Part shown: positions 32,034 to 43,100 of the stretch, one piece after another
Position numbering within the stretch: position 1 is the stretch's first letter
Layout of the letters: the number at the start of each line of letters is the position of its first letter
DNA from: Pseudevernia furfuracea
Lineage: Eukaryota > Ascomycota > Lecanoromycetes > Lecanorales > Parmeliaceae
Assembly (NCBI GenBank): GCA_022315425.1
Contig: JAIUPT010000021.1
Location: 744,001 to 808,000 of the forward strand
DNA: 64,000 nucleotides
Direction of reading: 5' to 3'
Made by a program: the position numbers and the translations under genes
Notes under the pieces: generated by a model
The model's input: only the letters and a program-made list of their open reading frames with translations
The model's database searches: none
Told to the model about the DNA's origin: nothing

Positions 32034-32609
32034 CTAGAAGAAGTAGGAGACGATGCTTCGAATGAGGTATGTCATGCCAAGCACGAGGAGTATGCAGGTG
32101 AGTGTCAGAGTGTAGATGTTAGTACTCCAGTCAGATTGCTGAGAAGCTGCTACTGTAGACATTTGCTCACTAGCGTCCTTCATGCTTACCGTCCTTCGCT
32201 TCCTCGCGTATTCCTCAGGCTGTTGCTTGACGGAGACTTTGCTCGTCTAGTCCCGTGTCATAACAGGACTCCAAGGTTCTTCTTCCAGAGCCTGATTCAA
32301 ATATCTGCCCATTGCGTGCCCCAACGCTGTTGAGCTACTCGAGTCTTGTGAGTGGTGCTCCTTAGGCAGATTAAATGACGTGGCTCGAGAGGCACTGTCT
32401 CCGTTCCCTTCGTTTCTTGATGAACAAGACCCGAGGAGAGTCTCGATGGATGCGCCCCATTGTTCACTGCTCAAAAAACTGGAAGGCTTTTTTCCGGCTT
32501 CATATTCGTCATAGCCTGGCTTCACGTCGAGACCTCCCACTCTCACCCTCTCCTTCCTTCTCGAGGAAACCATTCGGCTACCATGACTGCATAAGCCTCC
32601 TATTCGCAT
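32034..32609 (-). pseudogene. Tail-anchored hypothetical protein with in-frame TAG
   Basis: From ATG 32609 (MRIGG) or 32573 (MVSSRRKERVRVGG) the frame encodes a polar protein with GYDEYEAGKKPS and a serine-rich middle. It meets TAG at 32249-32247, then continues in the same frame for 70 codons to TAG 32034. That extension is polar and basic (YARKRRT) and ends in one hydrophobic segment (YTLTLTCILLVLGMTYLI) followed by RSIVSYFF, a typical C-terminal tail anchor. A possible 51-nt in-frame intron (GTAAGC...TCTCAG) lies inside the extension, but no intron that removes the TAG was found. Either the gene carries a nonsense change, or the stop is read through and yields a membrane-anchored form. No family recognised. 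Confidence 0.45.
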
Positions 32610-33285
32610 GATGCCAAAAAATTCAAAAGTAAGGTGATAGCCGGAGTACAGAAAGTATTTGACGCTAGAAAGGAATAGCGACAGCAAGGTAGCATCGGAC
32701 CATACTTGAAACCAAGCAAAGAGCGTATTTTCAGTCCGAACGATGATAGGATAAAGAGGCGAAGCGGTAAATGATCCGTCAACCGAGATTCATTGGCATG
32801 AAGGGGGTAGCAAATTGCGGTCAAGACCTGCAGACATCGATCTGAATAGCCAAGATTACCCTCAGTCGAATCAAGGCGTAGGGCATTTCGCAGCCAGGTG
32901 AAGGTTAAATTTAGACAGAAGTCCGGCATTGTTGATCCTGTATCATTTTTAGGCATACATAACGAGAAAGAATCCAGTCTCAGCCTATGAATACAGCGCC
33001 CTAAACATTTCAAAAAGGGCATCTGCCGGGTTTAGGGCTTACTTCGGAATGAAGTCCGGCACTATTAAGTCTGTGTAACCTCATGAGTCTATATAAACCT
33101 CTCGATTCCTCAAGATTCGTTCCACATTTTTCATCTTCCTTCTGTACTTGCAACCTCAACCTCAACCGCTAGCCTCTCTACTCTCGCAAACTACAAATCA
33201 CAGGTTCTGCGTTTGCGACCTCAATCCATTCTAGCCATTCCTCGTTCACAGACCACAGATCACAGAAGCCTTCGCTCGCCCCAGC
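32610..33285. other. Intergenic, promoter of the 33286 gene
   Basis: No supported gene. The right end holds the TATA-like site and CT/CA-rich leader of the next gene. Confidence 0.45.
33089..33099 (+). promoter_or_regulatory. TATA-like element
   Basis: CTATATAAACC lies about 190 bp before ATG 33286 and is followed by a pyrimidine- and CAACC-rich leader, a common fungal core promoter layout. Confidence 0.4.
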
Positions 33286-33690
33286 ATGCCTCCCCCTCCA
33301 GCCACAGCCTCTGAGGATGCTCTCAGCAAGTGCGGTCTGTGGGATGACCAGGAGTCCTTGAAAACTGTTGTGGTGGCACTACTGTGGTACGATCACGAAC
33401 AGCCGAGGGAATTGTTCAAACCAGATATGTTCATGGAGCCAGACATCGTGGCATACCATCTGGCATCTAAGGGGGGAAAGTACGAGGATATGGATGAAGA
33501 AAAAGTCACCGAAATTTGGGACTGCATAAAAGCAAAGGCCGGCGACGAGAGAAATCCATACCGCCAAATTCAGGCCTTGCATAAGGATAAGTCCAACTGG
33601 GAGACGAACGAGGAGGTGCAAGACATCATGCGAGACCTATTCATGGATGGGCCGAAAGCCAAAACGAAAGCACAACTGGCTGAAGGATGA
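33286..33690 (+). CDS. Hypothetical protein, 134 aa
   Basis: Intronless frame with a good leader and start context (CAGCATGCC). The protein is acidic, tryptophan-containing and predicted soluble: W-D-D-Q-E-S then VVVALLWYDHEQPRELF, an alternating charged middle (DEEKVTEIWDCIKAKAG) and a lysine-rich end. There is no signal peptide, membrane span or catalytic motif. I do not recognise a family. The clean frame and promoter suggest a real gene. Confidence 0.55.
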   Translation: MPPPPATASEDALSKCGLWDDQESLKTVVVALLWYDHEQPRELFKPDMFMEPDIVAYHLASKGGKYEDMDEEKVTEIWDCIKAKAGDERNPYRQIQALHKDKSNWETNEEVQDIMRDLFMDGPKAKTKAQLAEG

Positions 33691-34944
33691 CGGGGAGCCC
33701 GAATAGAGAGCGCCGTGAAGGCTTCAAGGGCTGAGCGAGGATCGAATGCATGCGGTGCGCACAACATCCTAACTCAGCATCTCCGACCTTTCTCCAACAG
33801 TTGAAGCACTGCAAGAAACAACATCTACACTCACTGGTCATGATTGACTTCTCGCTACAACTTCGTGCTCCTGAATCGTGGATTCTCAGGCGTCGGAAGG
33901 AAGGATGGGTGCTGAGTTGGTACACTCACTGGGCAGGGCTGGCTTCTCGCACCACTCTCGTGCTCTGAATCGTGATTTCTCAGGCGTTGGAAGGAAGGAT
34001 GGGTGCTGGGTTGGCGGAGCCATAAAGCTGCTTGTGATAGAGTACTTTCATGGCCAATTGTCAAACGCTCGATAGATGACAAGAATAGATTTGAGCCTTC
34101 CCAGAGCGTTACAGACCATGTGTGCAGACGGTCCAACCAGCCTAGACCTGATCTAAATGTTCACTTGTGCCTGAAACACATCCTTAATTTCTGTTACGTT
34201 GTCTCGGATTTGATTTGTTTCTCGTTGTGTTGGTCTCCATGTGAGGTTCCCTTTTCACTTCCTATCTGGGTTCGAATATACTCATGTTGGACGTGCCTAG
34301 ACCATCCCATGCATCTTATGTTTGTCCTTTGTTAGATAGATATCTTTGTCAGGCCATGGGTTATATACCCATGGACCTCCTCCATAGACCATCATGCTTT
34401 TGCTATCACACTGCTGTGCACTGCTGAGTTGACAGCTCACTGGCGTCTGGTGGGGTATTAGATGGTTGCTCCAAGTCTCTCTTCCAAAAAATAAGTAGCG
34501 AACGCCGGGTAGCATACGTGAATTTTGTCGGACTTGACAATCGGCATCCATTTTCTATTTCCTTTCCTTCACAATATTACAAGGCGTTCAAGCAACAACT
34601 GGAGCACTGCACCAGTGTCACGGCTGTGGGTTAAATTTGTTTACAGCAGTCGGGATGCCAGATTACGCATGCTTAATGCGATATGATGCGTTCGTGGCGG
34701 CCGGAGGTTTCGTCCGCTTCCCATTATGCGCTTTGTGTTAGGTCTGAAGATGCCCAAAGCGCTGTTCACGGACCTCTGTGAGATTGAAATGCACGCTGGA
34801 CCGTTTCACACCTACCGAGCATCTCCGTACAGCCTCTTAAACTTCTTCTTAGTCACCTTCGACTCTCTGCACAAACGCGGCCATGCACATACGCGGCCAT
34901 GATAATTACGTCCTAAACGATGGTCCCTAAACGATAGCTGGAGA
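33691..34944. other. Spacer with a diverged tandem duplication
   Basis: 33848-33920 and 33943-34014 are near-identical direct copies of about 72 bp (sharing GGAAGGAAGGATGGGTGCTG). No gene is supported in the stretch. 34630-34944 has broken coding-like pieces that may belong to the decayed gene that follows. Confidence 0.5.
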
Positions 34945-35404
34945 ATGAGGTTTCTCCGTATCGACTCAGGCCTCCCCGTCTCCATCGCATCCGCTTTACT
35001 CGAGGATTTTTACGAGCGGGTGCTTGAACGCGTCCACGAATGCACCACCACGATAGCCCCTCCGAAAGCGGTATCCATTGGCATACTAAACTTGCACCTG
35101 GATTTCACGTGCGACTCTGCCGAGATCTCTTGAGAATTTATCAAGGCATCTGTAACCGCCATGCTGAATGCAACTAAGCGAGGTTTCACAAGGAACTTCA
35201 AAGCGGTGGTACTTCACGGCTCTACGGAAACGGCAGTGAATGTTGCGTTGCGAATCATGGGGCCCACGGATCCAAGTGATAGTACGGATACGAATACCAG
35301 GCTATGAATGCGTTGGAAAAGGATGTCAACACCATATTCTCACAACAAAGCAACGCCGATGAACCGATTCTTCCAAACCAGAGCCTCACTCTACTGAGAG
35401 TCTG
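34945..35404 (+). pseudogene. Decayed gene fragment, unrecognised
   Basis: From ATG 34945 the frame reads MRFLRIDSGLPVSIASALLEDF... to TGA 35131-35133, then continues in the same frame (EFIKASVTAMLNATKRGF, then AVVLHGSTETAV) to TGA at about 35308. An overlapping frame then runs about 34 codons from ATG 35304 (MNALEKDV...LLRV) to a stop at about 35406. The stretch looks like former coding sequence with at least one nonsense codon and a frame break. I cannot name the family. Confidence 0.35.
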
Positions 35405-36200
35405 AGACCGGGATCATCACCATGTAAGAGCGACCATAGCAAGTAATCCCATAATGTCCCTTACTCTTTTCCTACCTACTTTGCTATCCCTTCCTATATC
35501 ACACTGCAGATACTAACTCGTATTCAGCTCGCGCCATTACAGCTCACGAGCAAGAGATCACTATTCTATTTTTGCGCCGTGGTACGCACTTTGTTATCCA
35601 TCAAAGCCGCTAGGCCATCAAGCGCCAGTGCGCCCATGATGTCGCCGATAGCGTTTCCATTCGCGTCCTTGAGAGGGACCTCGAGGTGGTAGTGTGTAGC
35701 GGGTCTTTCAGGTTGGCAGCGTTTGGATTCGTCTTTTGAATCAACTGAAGCGGACGCCTCGTTGACCGGGCATGGAGCGCGCGGCCTTCGTTTTCAATCT
35801 GAAAATGCTAGCAGAAAGTGTACACAAACACTGGCATGTACTCAACAGCACTAGGATACAAAGAGGAATACCAATGACATGTAGCCGAACAAGGGGAATG
35901 TCTTTATACCACTTTCTTTTCTGCGTATACAATGCATCGCAAACAAAGGAGACAAGACTCGTCCTTGTCAGATCGGTTCTTAAACGATTTCCTCGCAATT
36001 TTCTTTTCTTTTACCTGTGCAATTTTCTTCAAACTCAACGCATCCGAAGCCAACACGACACAACGAAAAAACTTACCGCCATAACACTCTCGACAATATC
36101 CAGTCCAGCAAATCCATACGGTCTTGAACTTTTCCCCCTCTCAAAAGTCTGTCCTTTGCACAACTCAGGCAGGGAAGCCCCTTTCAGCGCCACCGCAACC
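35405..36200. other. Spacer; possible minus-strand exon 35570-35770
   Basis: On the minus strand a 70-codon open stretch ending in a TAG near 35570 reads CPVNEASASVDSKDESKRC...THYHLEVPLKDANGN...GALALDGLAALMD. It looks protein-like but has no start codon and no confirmed upstream exon. The rest is the leader of the next plus-strand gene. Confidence 0.3.
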
Positions 36201-36851
36201 ATGCAAGAAGAAGACTGGGGCAGATACTCGCAAGCGCCTTGGATGACGGGCGGAACGTGGAAAGACGCAAACGCTTCCGCCCGCTCAAAAAAGACCAAGC
36301 CCAAAAAGCACCCCGCGCCAACGCCCACCGCCAAGCACGGGTGCGACTTCTCCTCCGAAGAGGCCACGTCCACCCGAGACGAGGAAGACAGATTCCGCGC
36401 CGAGGTAGACCTTGCCGATCTCCAAATGAAGCTCCGGCGCTGGACCTTCGCCCGTGGCTGGAAGCGCGCGTCGTCCGGTTCGCTCGGCGACGAGTCCTCG
36501 CCCATGAGCCCTCGGAGCCGAGGAGCTGCGCGTGGGGGAGAATCATCGGCCATTCATTCTCGCGATAAGGCGTCTCTGTTCGGCGATCGAGGGGAGACGG
36601 GGAGAGTCGGACGCGAAGTTCTCGCCGCTCGTTCATCGTGCCACCGAGTAGACCCGGTCATTGGACCAGCCGATCCGTCGCTCGACCGACTCTTAATAGG
36701 GCAGTATCTCGATCGATGCGTCGCGGCTACGGAATCGCAACTAGCGGAGGGGAGGGATAAATCGAAGAAGCAAGGGGCGGTGAAGGAGATTGAGCGGCTT
36801 GTGGAGAAGGTGATAGCGACGCAGGCAGATTTCGCGAGCGAGAGGGTTTGA
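36201..36851 (+). CDS. Hypothetical protein, 216 aa, basic/disordered
   Basis: I chose ATG 36201 (MQEEDWGRYSQ, context CAACCATGC) over an in-frame start at 35772 because the intervening sequence looks like an untranslated leader. The protein has a lysine-rich N-terminus (KKTKPKKHPAP), an acidic segment (STRDEEDRFRAEVDLADLQMK), an arginine/serine-rich middle and a helical C-terminus (VKEIERLVEKVIATQ). No signal peptide or membrane segment. No family recognised. Confidence 0.5.
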   Translation: MQEEDWGRYSQAPWMTGGTWKDANASARSKKTKPKKHPAPTPTAKHGCDFSSEEATSTRDEEDRFRAEVDLADLQMKLRRWTFARGWKRASSGSLGDESSPMSPRSRGAARGGESSAIHSRDKASLFGDRGETGRVGREVLAARSSCHRVDPVIGPADPSLDRLLIGQYLDRCVAATESQLAEGRDKSKKQGAVKEIERLVEKVIATQADFASERV

Positions 36852-37057
36852 GATATAAGTATTGAATGGGTGTCTTGCTGTGACTGCCATTGGAGTGAAG
36901 GGTGGGAATCAGGAGATGGAGATTACTGCTTCAAGTCACTTCGTTGCTTAGGACCAGCTAGATTGAAGAAGTTCTTACATTGGGCGGAGGCATAACCAGT
37001 TTGCTCAAAGATATGATCCGGCGCCTCCCCATTGTGATCAGGACGACTTGATTGATG

Positions 37058-37856
37058 TTACCCAACAAGACTACTGCAATTGGAAATGGTAATGTGGGAG
37101 GAAGTGACCCATTGGTTCAAACCAGGGAGATACTGCTCCTCTGCAAGCACCGTCCCGTTTATCTGATGATATAAATAGATCTCCGTTTGATTAGCCATAG
37201 TTATACTAGCAAGCCTCTTGAACGGGAATGGGCCAGCGGGAGCAGTGTGTAGGGAACTGGTGTTGGGTGGATTGAAGCCGATGACTGCTGGCTGTGTGCC
37301 ATCACCCAAGACTCCAAATACAATGCCGGGCGGCATGAACATCACGAGGTCAGATTCGGCAAACTCGCCGCTTATCAAGGTCATCCACCTGATTCAATAC
37401 AGCCCGTGGCTCCTCATCTCATCCAATTTGTTGATTTGAGGTTCACGTTTTAGGATTCTGAGTTAGATTATACGAACCGGTGTGAAAAGTCCCATGGCTG
37501 GCATTAGTGTACGAAGAAAAAAAGGCCGACACGAGAGAACTCCAATTGCCGTCAGAGAAAATCATCTCCAGGCTTAAATCGGCTTGATTCAGGAAAGGGA
37601 TCGGTGCGCTGAGCGAAAGGGGCACTGAATCTAGCTCCTGGGTCGGATTCATACAATGTTCTACTAATTGTTTTTGAATGGACCCGGGAATGCTACTGTT
37701 GAAATAGATGGGCGGAAAATCGGAGCGCGGTCCCGATTTTTTGGTCGAACTGATATCGACCCGGTGAGACTCTGTACCTAACCTAAGCTCGAGACATGCG
37801 GTAAGACGGAGAAGGAAGAACCGAATTCGTGAGGGTGTTTGTAAGGGAGACGAGCT
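37058..37856 (-). CDS. Hypothetical extracellular domain protein, 5' end unresolved
   Basis: Two exons are clear: one ending at 37474 and one at 37388-37058, joined by a phase-2 intron (GTATAATC...GAATCAG) that restores TFHTGS-WMTLISGEF. The protein is rich in N-x-S/T sequons (NSS, NWSS, NASH, NTSS, NQTE, NGTV, NCSS) and Trp/Tyr strands such as EIYLYHQINGTVLAEEQY, as in secreted or cell-surface fungal beta-propeller/lectin-like proteins. The frame is open upstream to TAG 37857, but no in-frame ATG or signal sequence was found, so an upstream exon is missing or the gene is broken. Function unknown. Confidence 0.4.
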
Positions 37857-38419
37857 CTACAGGTAGCCACCGACATCATGAGCTGGAGTGTCAATCAATG
37901 GGGTGTGGCTCCCACCCGAGTGGTAGTCAGGTCAGTGAGCACTTGGAATTAATCGGAATTGGTCGGTCGAAGCAAGTAAGATGGCCCCCGACTAGTTGGA
38001 GAACACAGTCGGCCGAGGATGTGCAAGCCTGCGAAGATTGGATGACCAGAAAGAGCCTTTAGGCATGATTTACGTCATTAGACAAAGCTGGCCAAGGTGG
38101 GGGATGGAAATGGATTCTATGATGGAAGTTGAAAAAAGGCAGTCCGAGTCCGCGTCCCTAGCTTAGTCAGAGGAGGATTTGTCTTCGATAACTCCAAGCT
38201 GCTAGAAGACAAAAAAAAGCATGGGATTTATATCGTCAGAACTTTAAGTCTTCACTCAAGGTCAGTTCTTATTCGGGCTGCGGTGATGAAAATGGTATAG
38301 GACACTACCCGGAGTTTCGAGGAAGCGCTGACCGGGAAGACATGGTCAAACACTCGTGTCAATACATCTTAGATAGAATATAATGGAGAAAGGTACCACA
38401 ATAGAAGCCAAGCTGACAA
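37857..38419. other. Intergenic, no supported gene
   Basis: Between two minus-strand genes. Nothing recognised. Confidence 0.4.
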
Positions 38420-40896
38420 TCATATCACAAGCCAGTTCAACAGAATCCACGCCCCGATGCTGGTCCAGCCAAACATCAACACCAGTATTCCCAATGCAAC
38501 ACCAGTTTCCACTCTGCCCCCGGCTCCCTTGTATCCAATCGGACTCTCAACAGTTGCTGCATTGTTCCCCATTAAACCTCCTGGGAGAGTGACATTCGAA
38601 CTCTCAAACCCTAGAGTGTCTCCTCCAGCTCCTAGAAAGATCCACAGTAAAGTAATCGTCAAGCTACAGACGAGCACAGCAACTACAGCGGTGAGGAATT
38701 TGTGCGTCGACCAGCCTTCCACAAGTTCTAGTGCAATACGCTCATTGTCCACGGGTTCGATGGTGGAATTCTCCGGGAGGGTAGTAACCCATTCGACCCA
38801 CTCGTGATGTCGCTTACCCAACTTCGGCTTCTTGAATAGACCCAGCATACGCGCTTCGGCTAGATGCTCATCGTTGTCTTGATGTCGAAAATGCATTGGC
38901 TTCGCCTGCTTGGCCACGAGTTCGGACGTGGAGCAATAGGCCAGAAGATTCATGCTTCGCACCGTCCTCGCACTGGCCAGCCGGCGCAGAGAACCTCGCA
39001 TGCTATTGTACTCTGAGCGAATGAGCTTGAACAACTTCTCGTCGTCAAAATCCTGGCGCATGGTGGCTTTAATGGACGGCTTCTTCTCATCACTATTGTC
39101 AATGAGAGCCGTTTCTGGAGGCGTCGGAATGACAATCTTCTTGACTTTTGAGATGGAATCGCCGTGACTGTACAGGACCAATGTAAGAAGTGATTTCGGC
39201 GCCTCGTCAACTGTCGGCACCGTACCAGGCTCAGACGCATTGTATAATGACGCTGCTCCTGGTTTGAAGCCTGGAGGATATGGTGTGCTGACGATGTCTT
39301 GCCTTAAAAACCTGTGTTCAGGCTTGATGTCCAACTGTGGAGGCGCAGGTGGAAAAGAAACACTCCTTTTCTGCTGCGGTGGTACCACAGGTGGAACGTG
39401 TTTTGGGCTGACGGGATGCGACCGGAGTACGTCATGCGCAAAAGGGTTCGTGGTGTGGAAGATACCCGATCCCACTTGATCGTCCTGGTGTTGGCTCATT
39501 GTGTCTTCTTGCTCTTGTAGAGGCACTCCTATGACCCCTTCCCTTTTGCTCGGTGTCCTAACCGGGAAGGCCCCATCTCTTGACATTGGCTGCCTACCAA
39601 ATTCCACATTCTTCCCAATCATCCTCATTGCCTTCCCTCTTGACGGCCCTGGATCATCCTGTGCGAGCGGCGCAGTATGTAGCATCTCCTTCAATCCCAT
39701 CTTTGACCTTGAACCGTGCTTGACCATCACTGCTGTACCAACAATTGCTTGCTGAGCATCACCGATCTGCGAATCTTCTTCATCATGCTCGCCATCGCTC
39801 GAACCATCATTGAAGAAGGATCCCGGCGGCTGTGCTGCATTTTTGACTTCCTTTTCTTCGCTAGGGGTCAGGGAGCTCTTTGCATACCCGCTTGGCCTAA
39901 GGAATTTCGGCATGCCATATAAGAAAGGTAAGCGAAATCCACCAACCTCTCGGGGGGCATTGGAGTCCTCAGATGTAGGATCCGTGCTAGGAATTGGCGG
40001 TCTTGTCAGCAGACTCCGACCAAAGGAGTGCCGGATGGTTGATTCTCTACTCGGAAGTGGCGAAATACTCAGATGGCGATCACTTCCAGTGGGTTGTTCA
40101 GCTGGACTTGGCAGGTCTGTGGATATAGCCTGTCCAACGTTTCTCATCCCAATCCACGTACTTCTTGGGGAGACGCTATTGTCAACTTCCAGTGTTGAGA
40201 AGCGGTGACTTTCGCCGCTGCTTTGGATGCTGACGTCACTAGGATGCCGATTGTGATGCGATTGCAGGCCCATTGTCGGCCCTAGTTCTGGCGTCGACAT
40301 TGCGAAACCTGTGCTTGAGGCTACGGCGATGGGCTGACTAATACTGAGACCAGAGGATTGGCGAAATCCGTGGCTCGGGTTTTGCGCAGACCGTTCGTTT
40401 TTGGGATGCTTGGAGTAGAGAGACTTAGTTCCGAAGCGATCAAGGTCATGATTGTTTCCTTCTTCTTCCGAGGACGGTTCGTCAAAGCGATTGATGGTAC
40501 GATTGGGATTGTCCTCGTGAATCTCGGTATTGACGCTCCTTGTCGGGCTGGGAGGAGCAGCGACTACTATAGCAGAACGGGCAGACGACGAGATGATAGA
40601 AACAGGTCGGTTCTGATCGTCTGTGATGGGAGCTTTCGGGGAGGCAAGGGGCCGGTAGTATTCGCCAGGGAAGCTGTCCTCTCCTGACTCCATTGCCATT
40701 GCAATTGGTGTAACCCGTGCTTTGGAGAGCGTACAGTGGTCGCACTGAGTGAGGATGCATTAGAAAAATCTAGTCTGGTCATGTTGGCGGACAAAGCAAT
40801 CTTCGAATGCTTGGCGGTTCCTTGTATATCCTCCGGATGCGTCTGCAGGTAGCCGAGTCCGGCCATCTCATCGGCGTCGCAGACTTGTGGGCGCAT
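38420..40896 (-). CDS. Large hypothetical membrane protein with two C-terminal spans
   Basis: The main exon ends at 38420 and is open from above 40699 (ATG there gives 759 residues). I prefer a longer model with a first exon 40896-40746 and a 62-nt intron 40745-40684 (GTGCGA...GTCAG), phase 1, giving SNASSL-R-EDSFPGEYYRP and 804 residues. About 500 residues are disordered and S/P-rich. They are followed by a conserved-looking folded part (PKSLLTLVLYSHG, KLFKLIRSEYNSMRGSLRRL with a repeated RTVRSMNLL helix, HHEWVEWVTTLPEN). At the C-terminus, two hydrophobic segments (FLTAVVAVLVCSLTITLLWIFLG and GVALGILVLMFGWTSIGAWILL) flank an N-glycosylatable loop. This looks like an anchored regulatory protein conserved in ascomycetes; no named domain seen. 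Confidence 0.6.
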
Positions 40897-41179
40897 ATTT
40901 CAACTGAGTCCTTATAATGGTACAAAGAAAGTACTCGATGGACAGAGACAAAAGCGCAGTGCAAGTCAGGTACAGCGTTGCTCTGGTGGAAATGAGTTTG
41001 ACGCTTTGGGTAAGTGGAAATTGTGACAAACAAAGGTGAAACAAGCAAACGCCTAAGCGTGGAATGTTGATCCGATGTCTCGCGTATACCCTCCCACACT
41101 GTGCTTGATTGTTCAAAAAATCGTGATCATTTCGGTCGCATGGTATTGGAGATAAGATCAGAGTTTCCACGATTAATAC

Positions 41180-43100
41180 TCAACCGCAGAATTTGCCACC
41201 ACAGTAAGGGCAATCATCGAATTTGTCAAAAAGCACAGAGGCAAGCGAGTGCTTGATGAGCGCGGTGTCTTCTTGCGCAGCACCAATGGATTCAATGTTG
41301 CTATCGTCAATTATGATAGGACCCAACCGTTGGGATAGTCTCATTTGTATTCCGGGATGAGACTGTTCATCGAAAAACTCACGTTTGCAATTGATACAGC
41401 GTTTGGTAATTCCTGGCTCAAGCAGCGGTAAAAGCGTAAGAGCGCACCTTGCTGCATGGCTTGTAAGATAAAAGTAGGTCAAACAAGATGGGGAATAGCC
41501 TACCAAAATGGTGTTTTTGCGGGCAGTACGCCTCTGCGAAGCTATCAAAGGGTATAATCTGCTGCAACTCTGGGCAGAAGGGGCAGAGATCAAGGAGAGA
41601 TTTCTCTGGAGTGTGGGAGCTTGATTCGGCTTGGCCTCTCGCTTCGGTCATCTGTCTGATAATTTTTACGATCTCCTGGTCAGAGAGCTGTGGGGAGTTT
41701 TTGATGGACAGGAGAGCGCGGTGTTCTGCCAGTAGATCGACCCCCGCACGGCCCTCTATCAGCTTCAAAATGTCCACTAGGGCTTGAAGTCGCTGATTTC
41801 GTTTGTGATTGCTCAAAAGCAAACTGCCACAAAATGCAGTGTATATAATTCTGAGATCGAAAATATTCAAAGCTAGAGGTCTGTGCAGGTTTTGATCAAG
41901 GATTGTATCCAGGATTGACACTTGCGCCTTTGCTACGTCTACTTCGGCAGGGCTTTGCCAAGGGAAAACGCTCTTTGCGTTGTCATTATCGTTGCTGGCG
42001 TCGAATAGAATTGTAGCAGTCCCCTCGAATGGCGCCGCGGTAGACTCGACCATCTTTGCTGGATGTAGAGTAATGCAGGCCGCAACCTGGCTGTTAAATG
42101 AAGCCAGACCCCACGTCCGCAGCATTACATGGCTACCAATATTGTTGTCTAGCCCAAATTTCTCTTTTTCCGCTACCATTCGAGCTTTGATGAAAGGTGT
42201 GACTATAAGCTGCGAGGGCATTTTGGCATCTCCGGGATGGGCTTCATCTAGGCTCACGGTGAAATATTCATGGCCTGGAATGCCTTTGGATCGTTCTCGA
42301 GAAGGCGGGTGCTTGTGGACAGATACGCTTGCAAAGTGATTGATCCCAGAAGTGCGGTACACAATAGGAATGTTATCGTCCCACGTCCCAAATTTTATAC
42401 GATCAACGAAATGGTTCGCGTTCATGGCCAGGTTTAGAAGAGATGGCCGATCCTTCGATGAAATAGACACCAGAACATTATCGCGGCGGAGCACTTCAAC
42501 GTTCCACGCGAAGGGCTGGCCTGCGAAAGGGCTTGAGACCTTGAGGATGTAGAGCCCGTTGTTGTCATCTGCAATAGCAAGTAGAGATATTCCCCACTTG
42601 CTACGAGAGAAAGCTACCCGGCGGTCAACGTGCTGAGGATTTGTCGGAGCCCATGCTATGCTACGGATCCTTTGCTGGAGGCGAGATTCTGAGGAAAGAA
42701 CTTTGTTGACGATAACAACCCTCTTCCAGCTATCTAGATCGGTAGGATTAGAGTCAGAGGCCCATAGGGACAAGATCAAGTTCGAAGTCAGAACTGCAAG
42801 GACAGAGCGTCTGTGTTTCGCTAGACCAGGAGGCGACCATGCGAGAGCGGTGACGGTGGCTCTCGCTTGCTCCTCGCCAATGGACATCTCCTTGAAGCTA
42901 GCCTGCTCTTGGCGGGGCCATTCTTCAGTGGTGAAATTGCTGACTGTGATACGCACATGCGTCCAGGGTTCGGGACCGCCATTCTGGGGGATGAGAAGAT
43001 ATACATCCTCGCCGGCGGCAACTGCGAGCTCGCCATCGGAAGACCACGCTAGGCAGTCTTGCGATGAAGGCTGCACGGGTATTTGAGCTGGAGGGAGCAT
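41180..43100 (-). CDS. Transcription factor IIIC 90-kDa-type subunit, zinc-finger
   Basis: RNA polymerase III general factor subunit that helps bind tRNA-gene promoters. Start ATG at 43100 (MLPPAQIPVQ); a start 8 codons upstream is possible. Exons 43100-41504 and 41451-41180, intron GTAGGC...CATGCAG, phase 1; 622 residues. The N-terminal half begins CLAWSSDGELAVAAGEDVYLL and contains further WD-like strands (TALAWSPPG, IRSIAWAP), as in the TFIIIC delta N-terminal beta-propeller. The C-terminus holds the TFIIIC zinc region: CPFC (506-509), a C-x3-H-H block near 526-531 spanning the splice, CINC (551-554) and CPYCGGKFC (613-621). Family assignment is by domain order and the Cys pattern. Confidence 0.82.

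Noticed and set aside
32600..33022. 140-codon minus-strand frame upstream of the tail-anchored gene
   Set aside because: Low-complexity Leu/Cys composition and no connection to the downstream frame by a convincing splice.
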